A stretch of DNA of 64,000 bases, taken from contig BCIJ01000001.1 in the NCBI GenBank assembly GCA_001599935.1, positions 994,277 through 1,058,276 of the forward strand, read 5' to 3'. The notes below the pieces were generated by a model. The model made no database searches. It was not told where the DNA came from and saw only the letters and a list, made by a program, of their open reading frames with translations. This DNA comes from Holtermannia corniformis. Lineage: Eukaryota; Basidiomycota; Tremellomycetes; Holtermanniales. A program made the position numbers and the translations under genes. Below are positions 54,247 to 64,000 of this stretch, piece by piece; position 1 is the first letter of the stretch, and the number at the start of each line of letters is the position of its first letter.

Positions 54247-55634
54247 TCATTGCGCCTTTGCGAGCCTGGCCTGCTTTGCAAGCGCACGGCGGCGGATGTC
54301 CTTGTGCATCGCTGTGCGGTGTCAGTGATACACTGTTTGAGCTTGCGGATCACGCACAGTAGTTGACGGCCGTTGACACGGTCTCGCCCCAGCTGCCCAA
54401 CAGCGAGATCGACCAGTCGAGCAGCGCATGGCTCCAATACGGGGTACTCTCCAGCATCCTGCCCGCCGCGCCACGGCCCTGTCCGATGCTCGCGAGCGTC
54501 GCGCGCACAAAGTCCTTTGGCTGCGGGACCAATGCCGAGCTCTTTCGGATCTTGGACATGTTGCTGACGACAAACGCTGGCAGCACGAGACGGACAATGA
54601 CGCCGTGTGGCTCGACTTCGGGACCGAGAGATTTCGTAAACGTGCTGAGGAACGCTTTGGAGCCAGAGTAGGTTGCGAGCAGGGGCGAAGGGACGCGGGC
54701 GGCGAGGGTGCCAATGTTGAGGATCAGGGAGCGCGCGCGCGCGTTGGACTTGTAGCGCGTGAGGAGGTGGGGAAGCACGAGGCGGGTGATACGCAGGGTG
54801 CCGGTCACGTTCTAGCGGTATGAGCTGCATGTAACAGGTCGGGTGGTGTATGCGACTCACGACGTTGATGATGGCGTCGATTTCTGCTTTCTCCGTCTCG
54901 GCGAATGGCACAGGAAAGTTGTGCGACGAGCCGACATTGTTGACTACAATAGGTCAGCTGATCGTAGCTGACGGAGCAATGGTACACACCGAGGACACCA
55001 ACATCGACCTCGTTGACAACATCTTCGAGCGCCTTGAGGCCCTGCTCATACGCGTCGTCGAGCGTCGCAAGGTCCAGCGCGACCGTTTTGGTCTCGACCT
55101 TGTACTTTTCGCCTACAGTGCCAGTCAGTACGCCCGGTTGAACACGCGCCACGCTGCGCACGGAGCTCCTCGGCGACCTTGTCGAGGCTCGACTGTGTCC
55201 TGGACACGAGCACAATACCAAAGCCAGCGTTTGCGAGCTGCCTGGCAAACTCGAGACCGATGCCCGCGGTCGCTCCCGTCACGATCGCATACGTCGGCGC
55301 TGCCTTGGACTTGAAGCTCTTGATCTGGGTAGGTAGGACACGTCAGCTGTGGTGTATGGGCAGCGAGCTATACGAGACGTACGTTGATGCCTGGGATGAG
55401 GAAGAGCTGGAACAGCAGCTTGAGATACGAGACTGCATAGGAGAGCAGGTACGTGCCGCCGACGGCCGCGAGCAGGAGCGACGGCAGTGGGAGGTCGGAC
55501 ACTGTGGCGGGATTAGCTCGCGGAAGTGAGCTCTAGACCAAGTGAGCCGCACCAAACTCGTGACCGAGGATGTTGATTGACGGATGGGAATGACCTCCGC
55601 CTGGTGATGGGATCCTGATGCTGTCTGCGACCAT
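54247..55634 (-). CDS. IFA38: Very-long-chain 3-oxoacyl-CoA reductase (SDR, ER)
   Basis: Start 55634 ([19 protein letters not shown]); the first intron (donor gtgcgg) joins to [20 protein letters not shown], an N-terminal membrane segment. Then [20 protein letters not shown] (Rossmann TGxxxGIG), [110 protein letters not shown] and [20 protein letters not shown]. The catalytic Tyr and Lys are in YSGSK. The end is [15 protein letters not shown], stop 54247-54249. This is the ketoreductase of the fatty-acid elongase. Divergent from PRP31 (189 nt). Confidence 0.9.
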
Positions 55635-55823
55635 TCCGAGTGCTGCTGAACGCGAGAGCTGGCTGCAAAGCGAGGTTGAGCTGGGATGACCGCCGACCAC
55701 GTGGCCTTTGGATAAAATAAAATAAAACCATTACCTAGCAATTCCACCGCGCCGTTGCTAGCGTGTTGCCACTCACTTTCCTCGCCAAGCTGGCTGAAGC
55801 ACACTCGAACTCGTCAAGTCATC

Positions 55824-57651
55824 ATGTCTTTGGCAGACGAACTGCTCGCAGACCTCGACGGACTCTCGGACGGCGGAGGATCAGGCGACGAGCAAGAGAA
55901 TGCTCCCATCAGCGGGCCTTCCGGGTCAGGTTCCATGCCTCCGCCGCCCGTACCAGCAGGCAAAGGCAAGCGTCCAGCCGACGCTATGGAGACTGAAGAC
56001 GGCGATGACGATCTCGACGGCGAGGATGCAGAGTTAGATGGTGCGATTGGAGCTGGCTATGTGCCGGAAGGAGGTGTCAGACCAGCCGACGAGCTAGACG
56101 AGCAAGACGTCGAGGGGCTCGACTTGGCCGAGGTCGAAGATGTCAAGAGCGTCGCCAAGCTGCTAGAAGGTAGCAAGCTCAAGGATACGCTGGAGAAGAT
56201 TGCGCACTATACCGCCAACCCGACAGATATGAGTGCCAACAGTGGCCCGATCGAGGAGAACCCAGAGTATGCGTTGATTGTGACGGCCAACAACCTGAGT
56301 GTCGAGGTGGATAACGAGCTCCTCATGGTGCACAAGGTGGGTGATTCTACCTTGCCTGTCAAGCTCGCTGACGTACACTGCCAGTTCATTAGAGATCACT
56401 ATGCTCAACGCTTCCCCGAGCTCGAGCAGCTGATTGGTGACCCGTGGACATACATTGCCGCCGTCGAGGCCATTGGCAACGCACCCGACCTCGCCAAAGC
56501 TCCTCTTCCGCCGTCACTCCCACCCGCCACCGTCCTCTCCATCACCCTCACAGCCTCCACTTCACCCGGCAAGCTGTTGTCAGCAGGCCAGCACGCGACC
56601 GTCGTCAAAGCGTGCGCCGTCGCCACGCGGCTCAAAGACGCTCGTGAGCGCATCTTTGCGTACGTAGAGTCCCGCATGGCTGCTCTCGCGCCCAACCTGT
56701 CTGCAATCGTCGGCACGGGCATCGCCGCAAAGCTTCTCGGCCTCGCCGGTGGTCTCGCCGCGTTCTCCAGAGTGCCGAGCTGCAACATTATGCTGTTTGG
56801 CGCGTTGAAGAAGAACCTTGCAAACTCGCATTTGAGCGCGAGGAGCCAGATGCGCCACACTGGGTTCATCTACCAGTCGCCGATTGTGCAGAGTGCACAG
56901 GTCGAGGACCGGAAAAAGGCCCAGCGCGCCGTGGCCGCAAAGTGCACCTTGGCGGCGCGCATCGATGCCGGTCGATCCCAACGAGATGGTCGGTCGTTTT
57001 CATGGATCGACTCTTAACTGACATGGACAGGCGCATACGGGCAAAAGCTGCTGCAGCAGCTTCACACCAAGATCCAAAAGATGGCCGAGCCCCCTCCCAA
57101 CAAGCTGATCAAGGCACTGCCCGTGCCACAAGAGACCAACAAGAAGAAGCGCGGCGGAAAGCGTGCTCGACGCCAAAAGGAGGCGTATGCGCAGACGGAA
57201 CTGCGCAAGCAACAGAACCGGATGGAGTTTGGGAAAGCTGAAGAGGAGACGGGCGCGTACGACGAGACGGTCGGCATGGGCATGATTGGCGCCAACTCGG
57301 GCCGAGTGCGTGGTCAGATTGTCGATGCCAAAAGTAAAGGTGAGTTGTCGTGGTGCGGGGCTTGGGCACCGTGTTGACGCTGTCGCAGCCAAGATGTCGA
57401 GGATGAACCGGATCCGAACGCAGACGATCGGCCGGAGTGCGATTGCCCCCTCGGGCTCGTCATCTTCCGAATCAGGTCTCGCGACATCACTGTCGTTCAC
57501 GCCTGTCCAAGGTCTCGAGATCGCAACGCCGAGCCTCAGTGCCGCCCAGCGCGTGCAAGCCGCCAACGACCGCTGGTTTGCCAGTGGCACGTTTACGCAC
57601 GTCAAGAAGGAGACGAGCAACATTCCTGGCCAGAGCTCGTTTGCAAAGTGA
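55824..57651 (+). CDS. PRP31: U4/U6 snRNP splicing factor PRP31
   Basis: Start 55824 (MSLADELLADLDGLSDGG), an acidic N-terminus, then VKSVAKLLEGSKLKDTLEKI, NPEYALIVTANNLSVEVDNE, HKVGDSTLPVKLADVHCQFI, LEQLIGDPWTYIAAVEAIGN and the Nop domain: AYVESRMAALAPNLSAIVGT, GIAAKLLGLAGGLAAFSRVP, SCNIMLFGALKKNL, GFIYQSPIVQSAQVEDRKKA. Later exons: KLIKALPVPQETNKKKRGGK, RARRQKEAYAQTELRKQQNR, MEFGKAEEETGAYDETVGMG, AKMSRMNRIRTQTIG, ending QSSFAK at TGA 57649-57651. Prp31 bridges U4 snRNA and the tri-snRNP. Two clear short introns. Confidence 0.93.
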
Positions 57652-57959
57652 GCTCGCGAGCCGGCGCGAGACAGCGTTGGCCTAGTACATCTATGCATTG
57701 GCTCGCTGTAATCGTCCATCCATCGCTGCCTCGATGGTGCCACGGGGAAACTCGGACTTTTTACCGGTTTGGGCCTAACCCTCCTGCCGTCGTGAGCGAG
57801 CATCGACTTTTGCTTTTGAGCGGTAGACGATCACAACGGAGCAGTAGCGACGGTGATGCACAGCGTATAGTGGTGCAAGTGGCTGCAGTAATCTCGTGAG
57901 CTGTCTCATCCGAAATCGAAGCCGACCTCGAGCTGACTTGACCTCGCTTAGACTTTCCA
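57652..57959. other. Intergenic stretch, promoter of the PPR gene
   Basis: 308 nt without a gene. It contains CCTAACCCT (57774-57782), whose reverse strand reads AGGGTTAGG, a telobox-like motif. A palindromic ACCGGT lies just before (57764-57769). Significance is uncertain. Confidence 0.3.
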
Positions 57960-60900
57960 ATGGCACGGACTCGGACCGTCGCGATCCAGACGCTCGTCCA
58001 TGTCTTTGGCATCCTGCGTGCTCGAGAACGTCACGAACTAGTCAGAGCCGTATCGGGAGCTAGCCAGACTTGCCTCGTAGCTCGCCATCGGACGGTGAGT
58101 CGCTACACTTTGAGCTCGTCATCTCGCAAAGCTGATTCGCCTAGGGTCTGACCGGGCGCGGGTTCGCATCGGCCGCTGGAGCGCTCGCGCGCAGTGCTGT
58201 CGAAGATGACGCCGGACCTTCCCAGCCGACCACACGGATCCTGGACACGGACGGATCGCACAAGGCCAGACTGTCACGATGCACACGCCGCCAGCAGTTG
58301 CCTGTCGAGTTGCAGACGATCCTCCGGCGTGACATCTCCAAAGGTCAACTTGGAGATTTCATCCGTGCGTTCGAGCGGACGCGTGTGGATACTCAATGTC
58401 TGCTACATCACTCTACTTTGCTTCGGATCAAGAAACTCTGGCTCGAAGCCCGGGCCGAGACGTACGAGTGGGCGTGGCTCGTCGATCAGCTGCAGGGAGC
58501 TCTCGCGGTGCTGCAGGGCGTCACGGAGGCTCAGGACGTGGCCATGGTATCGCTCGTAAGGGCCGTACTGGTCACTGCATTGGTCAAGGTCGGTAGACTA
58601 CCGCCGGCTCAAGCACACGTCCGAGCGATATTGGCCGCTAAAGAAGCCCGACTCGACTCGGAACTCGAAGCCATGACAGTCTATATGACGGCTTGTACTG
58701 CTGTTGGACGCCATGCCGATGTTTTGACGCTGCTCGGCGTAGCAGGACGACCACTCGAATGGCTGTTCCGACACCCAATTTCGACTTTACCGCCTCATTC
58801 GGCTCAAGCGACTCTGAGGCGCGAAATCATGCGCATTTATCTTGGCATCGAGGACCTAGCTGGCTGGCTCGTCGCTCTCAAGGAAACCGCACCGGATGCT
58901 GTCGTTCAGCGTCACGGGCAGATTGCTATCCGGGCGATCCTCGAGCTAGCTGGGCAAAATCGCGTGGAGGAGGCACTGGTGATCTACCGCGCGATCAAGG
59001 TACTCGGACGTGTCCCACTCGACATCGCCTCGTCACTGTGGGCGGCCCTCGAGACTGCCGACAAGATGGAGGACGCCCATCGCGTATACGTCGATTTTCG
59101 AGCCAGCTCGTCGTCCGTCTCGCATGTCGCTCTCTCGCGTGCTTTACGTATATACTCAAAGCACGGATGGCGGCCTGAAGCCGAGGCCGTATGGGACGAG
59201 ATCACCCAGCGCGGGTGGACTCTTCACGATATCGACAAGCGCAGCATGATCCACTGCTTAGCACGACTTGGCAACGTCGACGGTGTCCTGTCACTAGTAC
59301 ACACACATTTTCCTCGCATCTTGCATACCGCACCTATAGCAACTACACGACCACAACTCATCCCCGACCTTCACATCCTCACCCTCGTTCTCCTTGCGCA
59401 CGTCAACGCCGGCCGCTTGGATGAGGCTATCCCCTATCTGACTGCCATCACGTCGAGCCCCAACAAACCCTCTTTAGCGACATACAACACTCTACTCAAG
59501 GCGTTCGCCGTCAGCGGCGACGTCAGCAGCGCCACAAGCGTGTACGACGAGTTGCTCGACGCGGGCATCACCCCGGACGTGGTCACGTTTACCACGTTGA
59601 TCAGCGTGTTTGCCAACACGCGCGATCCAGAAAACGCACGTAACATGTTCGCCGTCATGGTCGAGGCTGGGGTTGAGCCGGACGCCGTTGCATGGTCGGC
59701 CTTGATCAACGCTCACATCGAGACGGGTCAGTGGCATGAAGTCGCTCAACTGTGGAACGACCTGCCGCAGGGTGCCAAGCTGTATCCGAGCGCGGTCAAT
59801 ACGATGCTCAAGGCGTTTGTACTGCTCGGTGCACCGACGTCTGTCGTACACCGCTTGTTCCGCCGGATCCAGTCTGTGCGTACGCCCGACGCCCGCGCAT
59901 GGGCCATGGCTATCCAGTCTGCATGCGACAACACCGACATGGCGGCTGCGCGTGATCTTTACGAAGAGATGAACGAGCTCGCGAGTCAACCCGACTCACC
60001 GCTCGAGCTCAACGCCTACATCTTCTCCATCTTGATTGCCGGCTACACTCGTATCGGCGACGGTACGAGCGCCAAAGCCGTGTATGACGAGATGCAGCGG
60101 CGCGAGATCGCCCCGACGTCCGTCACGTATGCGATGCTCATCAGCTCGTTGACAAGCCGCGATGCAGTAGAGACGATGGAGCAGGCGCGAGACTTTGCCA
60201 TGGCCTTGCTGGATCGGATCGGAGCCGACAACATGGGTGAAACGACGAGGACGCGGGGGCGGCCGCTCGAGAACATCTTGGGACCGCTGATCGTCGGTGC
60301 TGGGCGCGATCAAGACACGGTAGCAGCAAAGCAGTACTTTGACCGCGTCGCGTCGGCCGGTCAGCCCTCCCTGTCCGTCTACACAATGCTGCTCGACGCA
60401 TACCGCAAGGCCGGCCAGATCAAGCCGATGCTCGAGACCTGGGTCGAGCTTTTCAAAACTGCCATTGCGCCCTCAGCACATCCCAAGCTGTACGCACAGC
60501 GAGGGTGGACACACCGACCGGAGCTTGCGCGTCGGAACCTGCTGGCGATCCCACTGTCCGTCATGATCCAGGGCTTGTCGGCGGCAGCTCGGCATGCGGA
60601 CATCCCAAGGATCTGGCAACAGGTCAAGTCGGCCGGCTTTGGGTTCGACGCGCACAACTACAATCACCTGGCGGTTGCGCTAGTCCGGAGTGGAGATGTC
60701 GAGGGAGCGTTCAGGATCGTCGACCGCATCTTGATCCCTCGCCTTGAGGAAGTCGAGAGTCGGCGGGTGGCGTCGATGCGACATGCCGAGGACGTTTTGC
60801 CTGCTGCGGTTGACGAAGCCGACACCGACGCGATCGGAATGAGCGACGTTCAAACGGATCCCGCCATGCGGCCGCCGAATCGCCGACACCACGATCGTCG

Positions 60901-61285
60901 CGATGACTCTAGTTACCGCGGCGAGGACAACGTCTCGTATCCGGCGATCGACGTCAAGCTGCTTCGGCAGTGGCGACCAAGCGACTTTTCCTGGCGACCG
61001 TCACTGCTCACCATCGCCGTGCTCGAGCGCGCATACGCTCAGCTGGAGAACCCGAAGGGAGTGTGGGGCGCGATCGGCGGCGAGGCTGAAGACGTCGACG
61101 AAGGTGATCTGCCTCCTGTCGGCGGGCATGCTGCAGAGTACGGCCGTCCCGTTGAGATCCAGCAGGGCAAGCCGATCGACAGACAGACGGCGTGGGCGAC
61201 GCTAGCAAAGATCAATAGACGGTACGGTAAAGCTGTCGCGCTCGTCATGCTGCATCGGAGGAAACGAGGAACACGGAGAGACTGA
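57960..61285 (+). CDS. Large pentatricopeptide repeat (PPR) protein, probably mitochondrial
   Basis: Exon 1 starts at 57960 with an Arg-rich, acid-poor presequence (MARTRTVAIQTLVHVFGILR) and, after one 50-nt intron, GLTGRGFASAAGALARSAVE. The second exon is open for over 3 kb. PPR helices are clear, for example LATYNTLLKAFAVSGDVSSA, TSVYDELLDAGITPDVVTFT, TLISVFANTRDPENARNMFA, VMVEAGVEPDAVAWSALINA and FSILIAGYTRIGDGTSAKAV. It ends ALVMLHRRKRGTRRD at TGA 61283-61285, about 1090 residues. PPR proteins bind specific organellar RNAs to guide processing, stability or translation; the target is unknown. Convergent with SMD3 (136 nt). Confidence 0.88.
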
Positions 61286-61421
61286 GGACGTGGTGCATCG
61301 CATAGCATAGCATTGTCTGCATCATGATCTGCACGCTTGCTTTTCTGTGAATCGTTGCATCCTGGTCTGGTACACTCTGCCATGCGGTTCCCTCACCCCC
61401 ATTGCACATCTACAGCCCTTC

Positions 61422-62049
61422 TTAACGCCTGACACCCTGGCCACGCGTTGTACCACGACGCGAGTTTGCTACGGTACATCAGTCATGGACGCAAAGAAGC
61501 CGGCAGATGGAGACTGACCGCGCATAATTGTCGCACGACCTCTGGCAGCACCAATACCTCTTCCTCGCATCGCGTTCGGGCCTACCTGCTTGAACCTGTT
61601 GATGTCATCAGCATACAGCAAGAGGATGTGGATCTAGAACGCACATGGGGGCGTTGGCGAGCATGTCTGGTACGATGATGTACCGCAACTGTTGGGTTGT
61701 CAACATCTTCTGGCCGAGTAGGCGCAACGACCCGTTACATACCATGCTACCACGAATGTACACCTGCTCGAGCTGCGAGACGCGCCCATCCCGCGCCGTG
61801 ACCGTGATCTCCCGTAGTGAGATGTTGAGCGTGTCCTCGGCTAGATCAAAACCCATCAGCCTCTTGTTTGCTATGCGCTTCGGATCACGTACCCTCAAGC
61901 AGCTTTCCCCTGTACATCTACATCGATCGAACGTCAGCTTGTAACGCATGGTCTAGCAGCCAGCTGACCTCGCCCGTCTTCAATTCCACCGTGATGATGT
62001 GCCCGAGACTCTCGTGCAGGAGCTTGACTGGTACACCGAGGTTGGCCAT
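61422..62049 (-). CDS. SMD3: Small nuclear ribonucleoprotein Sm D3
   Basis: Start 62049 ([20 protein letters not shown]). Six small exons give [82 protein letters not shown] and the Arg/Gly-rich end [14 protein letters not shown] at TAA 61422-61424. The Sm1 and Sm2 motifs and the RG tail (methylated in known SmD3) are intact. SmD3 is a core ring protein of spliceosomal snRNPs. Five introns of about 50 nt in a 630-nt gene make it very intron-dense. PRP31, another splicing factor, is two genes away. Confidence 0.93.
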
Positions 62050-62328
62050 TTCTGTTGCAGCGTGGGATCAGTGCTCCTCGCTTGATGCGTGTCGGCGTTC
62101 TGACTGACTGCAAGAGTGTAGAGACGGGTTGCAGAGCGTCTGAGCGACAATCGACAAACTCGGAACAGCACTCGAGGACGGTAACGCGGAGGGTTGAATA
62201 GCAAAGGGGTTAACCATGCACGGGGTTAACTCGGCAATAGACGCTGCGGGGGTTTGGTGCGCTACTTGGACTTGGATCCGGCAGTGGCATATGATATGCA
62301 ATGAAGAGACTGCTAGACATGATACTCC

Positions 62329-64000
62329 CTAGTTGCCCATCTCAACGTCCTCATCTGACCCGCTGCCACTCTCACTCTCCTCGAGCGCAGTCAAGAGCGC
62401 CTTCCACCGCCGTTCCAGCTCAAGGCCGTCAGCCGACCCCTGACCGACCTCACCCATCACAACCTCGACGGCGCGCTCGGCGTCGCGCGCACCGCCATTC
62501 GCAAGCAGCCATTCCGCCCATACGCCGACTGCCTCGATCCGAGCATCGTGACTGCGGCATGCACGGCGCCAAGCTTGGTACAATTGCGCCAGGATCAGAC
62601 GTGGCTCGGCCAGTGCGGCGAGGACCGGGAAGGCGTCGGCGAAGAACGCGGGTGTCGGCAGGTAGCCGGACGTGATGCCACCGAGGACTGTGGCAGCGCG
62701 TGCACTCGTCTTGGCCAGCTCGTACTGCAGGAACAGTACTAGCAGTGTGGAATGCAGATCACCAGACTGCCCGTCGTTGGCTTCGGTTGAAGCGCGCATC
62801 GATTCCGCCAATGCCGCTTTCCAGATCCGATCCTTCTCGGTCAACGCGATAGCCGTGCGCGCCGACTCCCAGCTAAGCCACTGATTCCAGAGCTGAACGA
62901 CTTTAGGGGCATTGCTCCTTCCGACGGCTTTGATCGCTCCTTGCCAGGTTGTGTGGAGCTTCGATTCGTCAGACTCGTTGGAGATCTCGATGCGCATTCG
63001 CAGCGATTGCAGAGTAGCGTCAGACGGATGGATACTGGTGTGCGACCGCGCGGCTTTGACGAGTGCGGTCGGGGTGGTAGATGCACTCGCGAGGTATTCG
63101 AGGTGTGAGATGAGGAGTTTGGCAGAGGGGTTGGCAGCCGGCTTCGTGAGGGCATTCAGAGTCGCGGCGAGATATGTGCGCTGCAGTAAAGTCAGTCCAA
63201 GTCCTGACCGACTTTCATCTGATACTGACCAAGCTCTCCTCGTCGACCGTCTTGATCCACCGCAACAGCCACTCGCCAGCAACTTGGCTCCACCCGACTG
63301 GCTTGTCTTGCATACTGCGCAACAGCGGCGCCAGTTTGCCCAGCGCATCCACCAGTTCGACGCCCTTTAGCACGACGCCATCGCTCCCCACAGCCTCCTC
63401 GCCGACGACATACGGCCGATCGTACAGCTCCCGCGTCAACAGCAACAGGGCCACCCTCGCATCCTCTGGCTCGGCCCGCAGTTGATCATATACGGCCTCA
63501 AGCAACGTCAGCCTCAGCGGTGATGGATACCGCCTCAACATTTCAACCAGGCTGAGCCGGAAGGTGTAGTCCTCGATCGCTTTCAATGCACCCTGCAGGG
63601 CCGTCAAGACGAGCTGACCAGCTAGAATCGCGCGTCGAGCTGGTTCGCCTTCTGGCCCAAACGCACCCTCGCCACCTGCGAGGACGGCAACGTCTTCGAC
63701 GAACCCACGGGATGGGTCGGCGTCTGGCGTGTTGCTTGGTTCTACGTCCTTGACGAGCCCAAGTATACGCCATCGTCGACGGAGCGCCTCGATCCACCCG
63801 AGCTCAAGCTTGATGTACTCTCGCCAGAGGTCAGTCGAGGTGGGGACGAGGCGGAGACCGCGAAGGATGGTGGTACGAGCGGGGGATGTGCCTTCAATGG
63901 AGAAAGTGGATGTCGAGGCGTCAGAAGAGGACGCAAGTGTGGGGTAAAGGTAGTGTTGGGAGAGAAGGAGGTACAGTGTCGGCGAAGTCGGGTGTTGTTG
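62329..64000 (-). CDS. UTP6: U3 snoRNP / SSU processome protein UTP6, 5' end outside window
   Basis: The visible part begins inside the gene at the right edge: LYLLLSQHYLYPTLASSSD, SPARTTILRGLRLVPTSTDL, WREYIKLELGWIEALRRRWR, ILG. Then ALKAIEDYTFRLSLVEMLRR, YPSPLRLTLLEAVYDQLRAE, WSQVAGEWLLRWIKTVDEES, RTYLAATLNALTKPAANPSA, KVVQLWNQWLSWESARTAIA, EPRLILAQLYQAWRRACRSH and AEWLLANGGARDAERAVEVV, ending with an acidic tail (SESGSGSDEDVEMGN). Leu..W..Y/W repeats are HAT motifs. The segment FN/LRLxPxSxxLWxEYxxLEL is typical of Utp6, which helps 18S rRNA maturation in the nucleolus. Confidence 0.8.

Noticed and set aside
1..64000. CRISPR arrays, bacterial operators or Shine-Dalgarno sites
   Set aside because: No regularly spaced repeats; the gene structure is eukaryotic with spliceosomal introns.

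Overview
The window looks like nuclear DNA of a basidiomycete fungus, probably a yeast-like one. Almost every gene is interrupted by very short introns (about 38-60 nt) of the form GT(G/A)NGT...CTGAC or CTAAC...(C/T)AG. Coding sequence is GC-rich and genes are packed on both strands with short gaps. Recognisable products are fungal housekeeping proteins. No tRNA, rRNA or CRISPR array was seen. All identifications come from reading conserved motifs by eye; no database search was run.

Left part (1-9500, mostly + strand): the end of an unknown gene, a DHA2-type MFS transporter, a Cys-rich small protein, an unknown three-exon gene followed by a decayed tandem copy of itself, and another unknown gene. 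9.6-25 kb: ARP4, a TPR protein, a nucleolar MPHK-type protein, the SAGA subunit SPT7, Golgi protein TVP38, an unknown gene, a degenerate kinase-like protein and the translocon subunit SEC61.

25-48 kb: ZIP zinc transporter, class II eIF4E, TRM10, PEX2, a CYC2-like flavoprotein, TVP15, complex I subunit NDUFA5, a Ser-rich GPI-type wall protein, Aurora kinase, a second Ser/Thr kinase, phosducin-like PLP2, OST3, an RTC3/SBDS-like protein, hexokinase and exonuclease V (EXO5, with an 8-nt microexon). The intergenic DNA 5' of hexokinase/EXO5 and of the second kinase shares a CTAATC/GATTAG palindromic element.

48-54.2 kb is different. After a small ORF and ribosomal protein eL28 comes a roughly 4.5 kb gene-poor island. 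It holds a solo LTR with a 5-bp target duplication, a GTCGAC microsatellite, three ambiguous bases, and a row of small minus-strand ORFs and fragments that seem to be diverged copies of one unrecognised domain. This is the most novel part of the window.

54.2-64 kb returns to housekeeping genes: 3-ketoacyl-CoA reductase (IFA38), PRP31, a large mitochondrial PPR protein, SMD3 and the 3' part of UTP6, which runs off the right end. Functional themes recur (splicing: PRP31, SMD3; ER: SEC61, OST3, IFA38; Golgi: TVP38, TVP15; mitochondria: NDUFA5, CYC2-like, PPR), but nothing suggests a co-regulated cluster.
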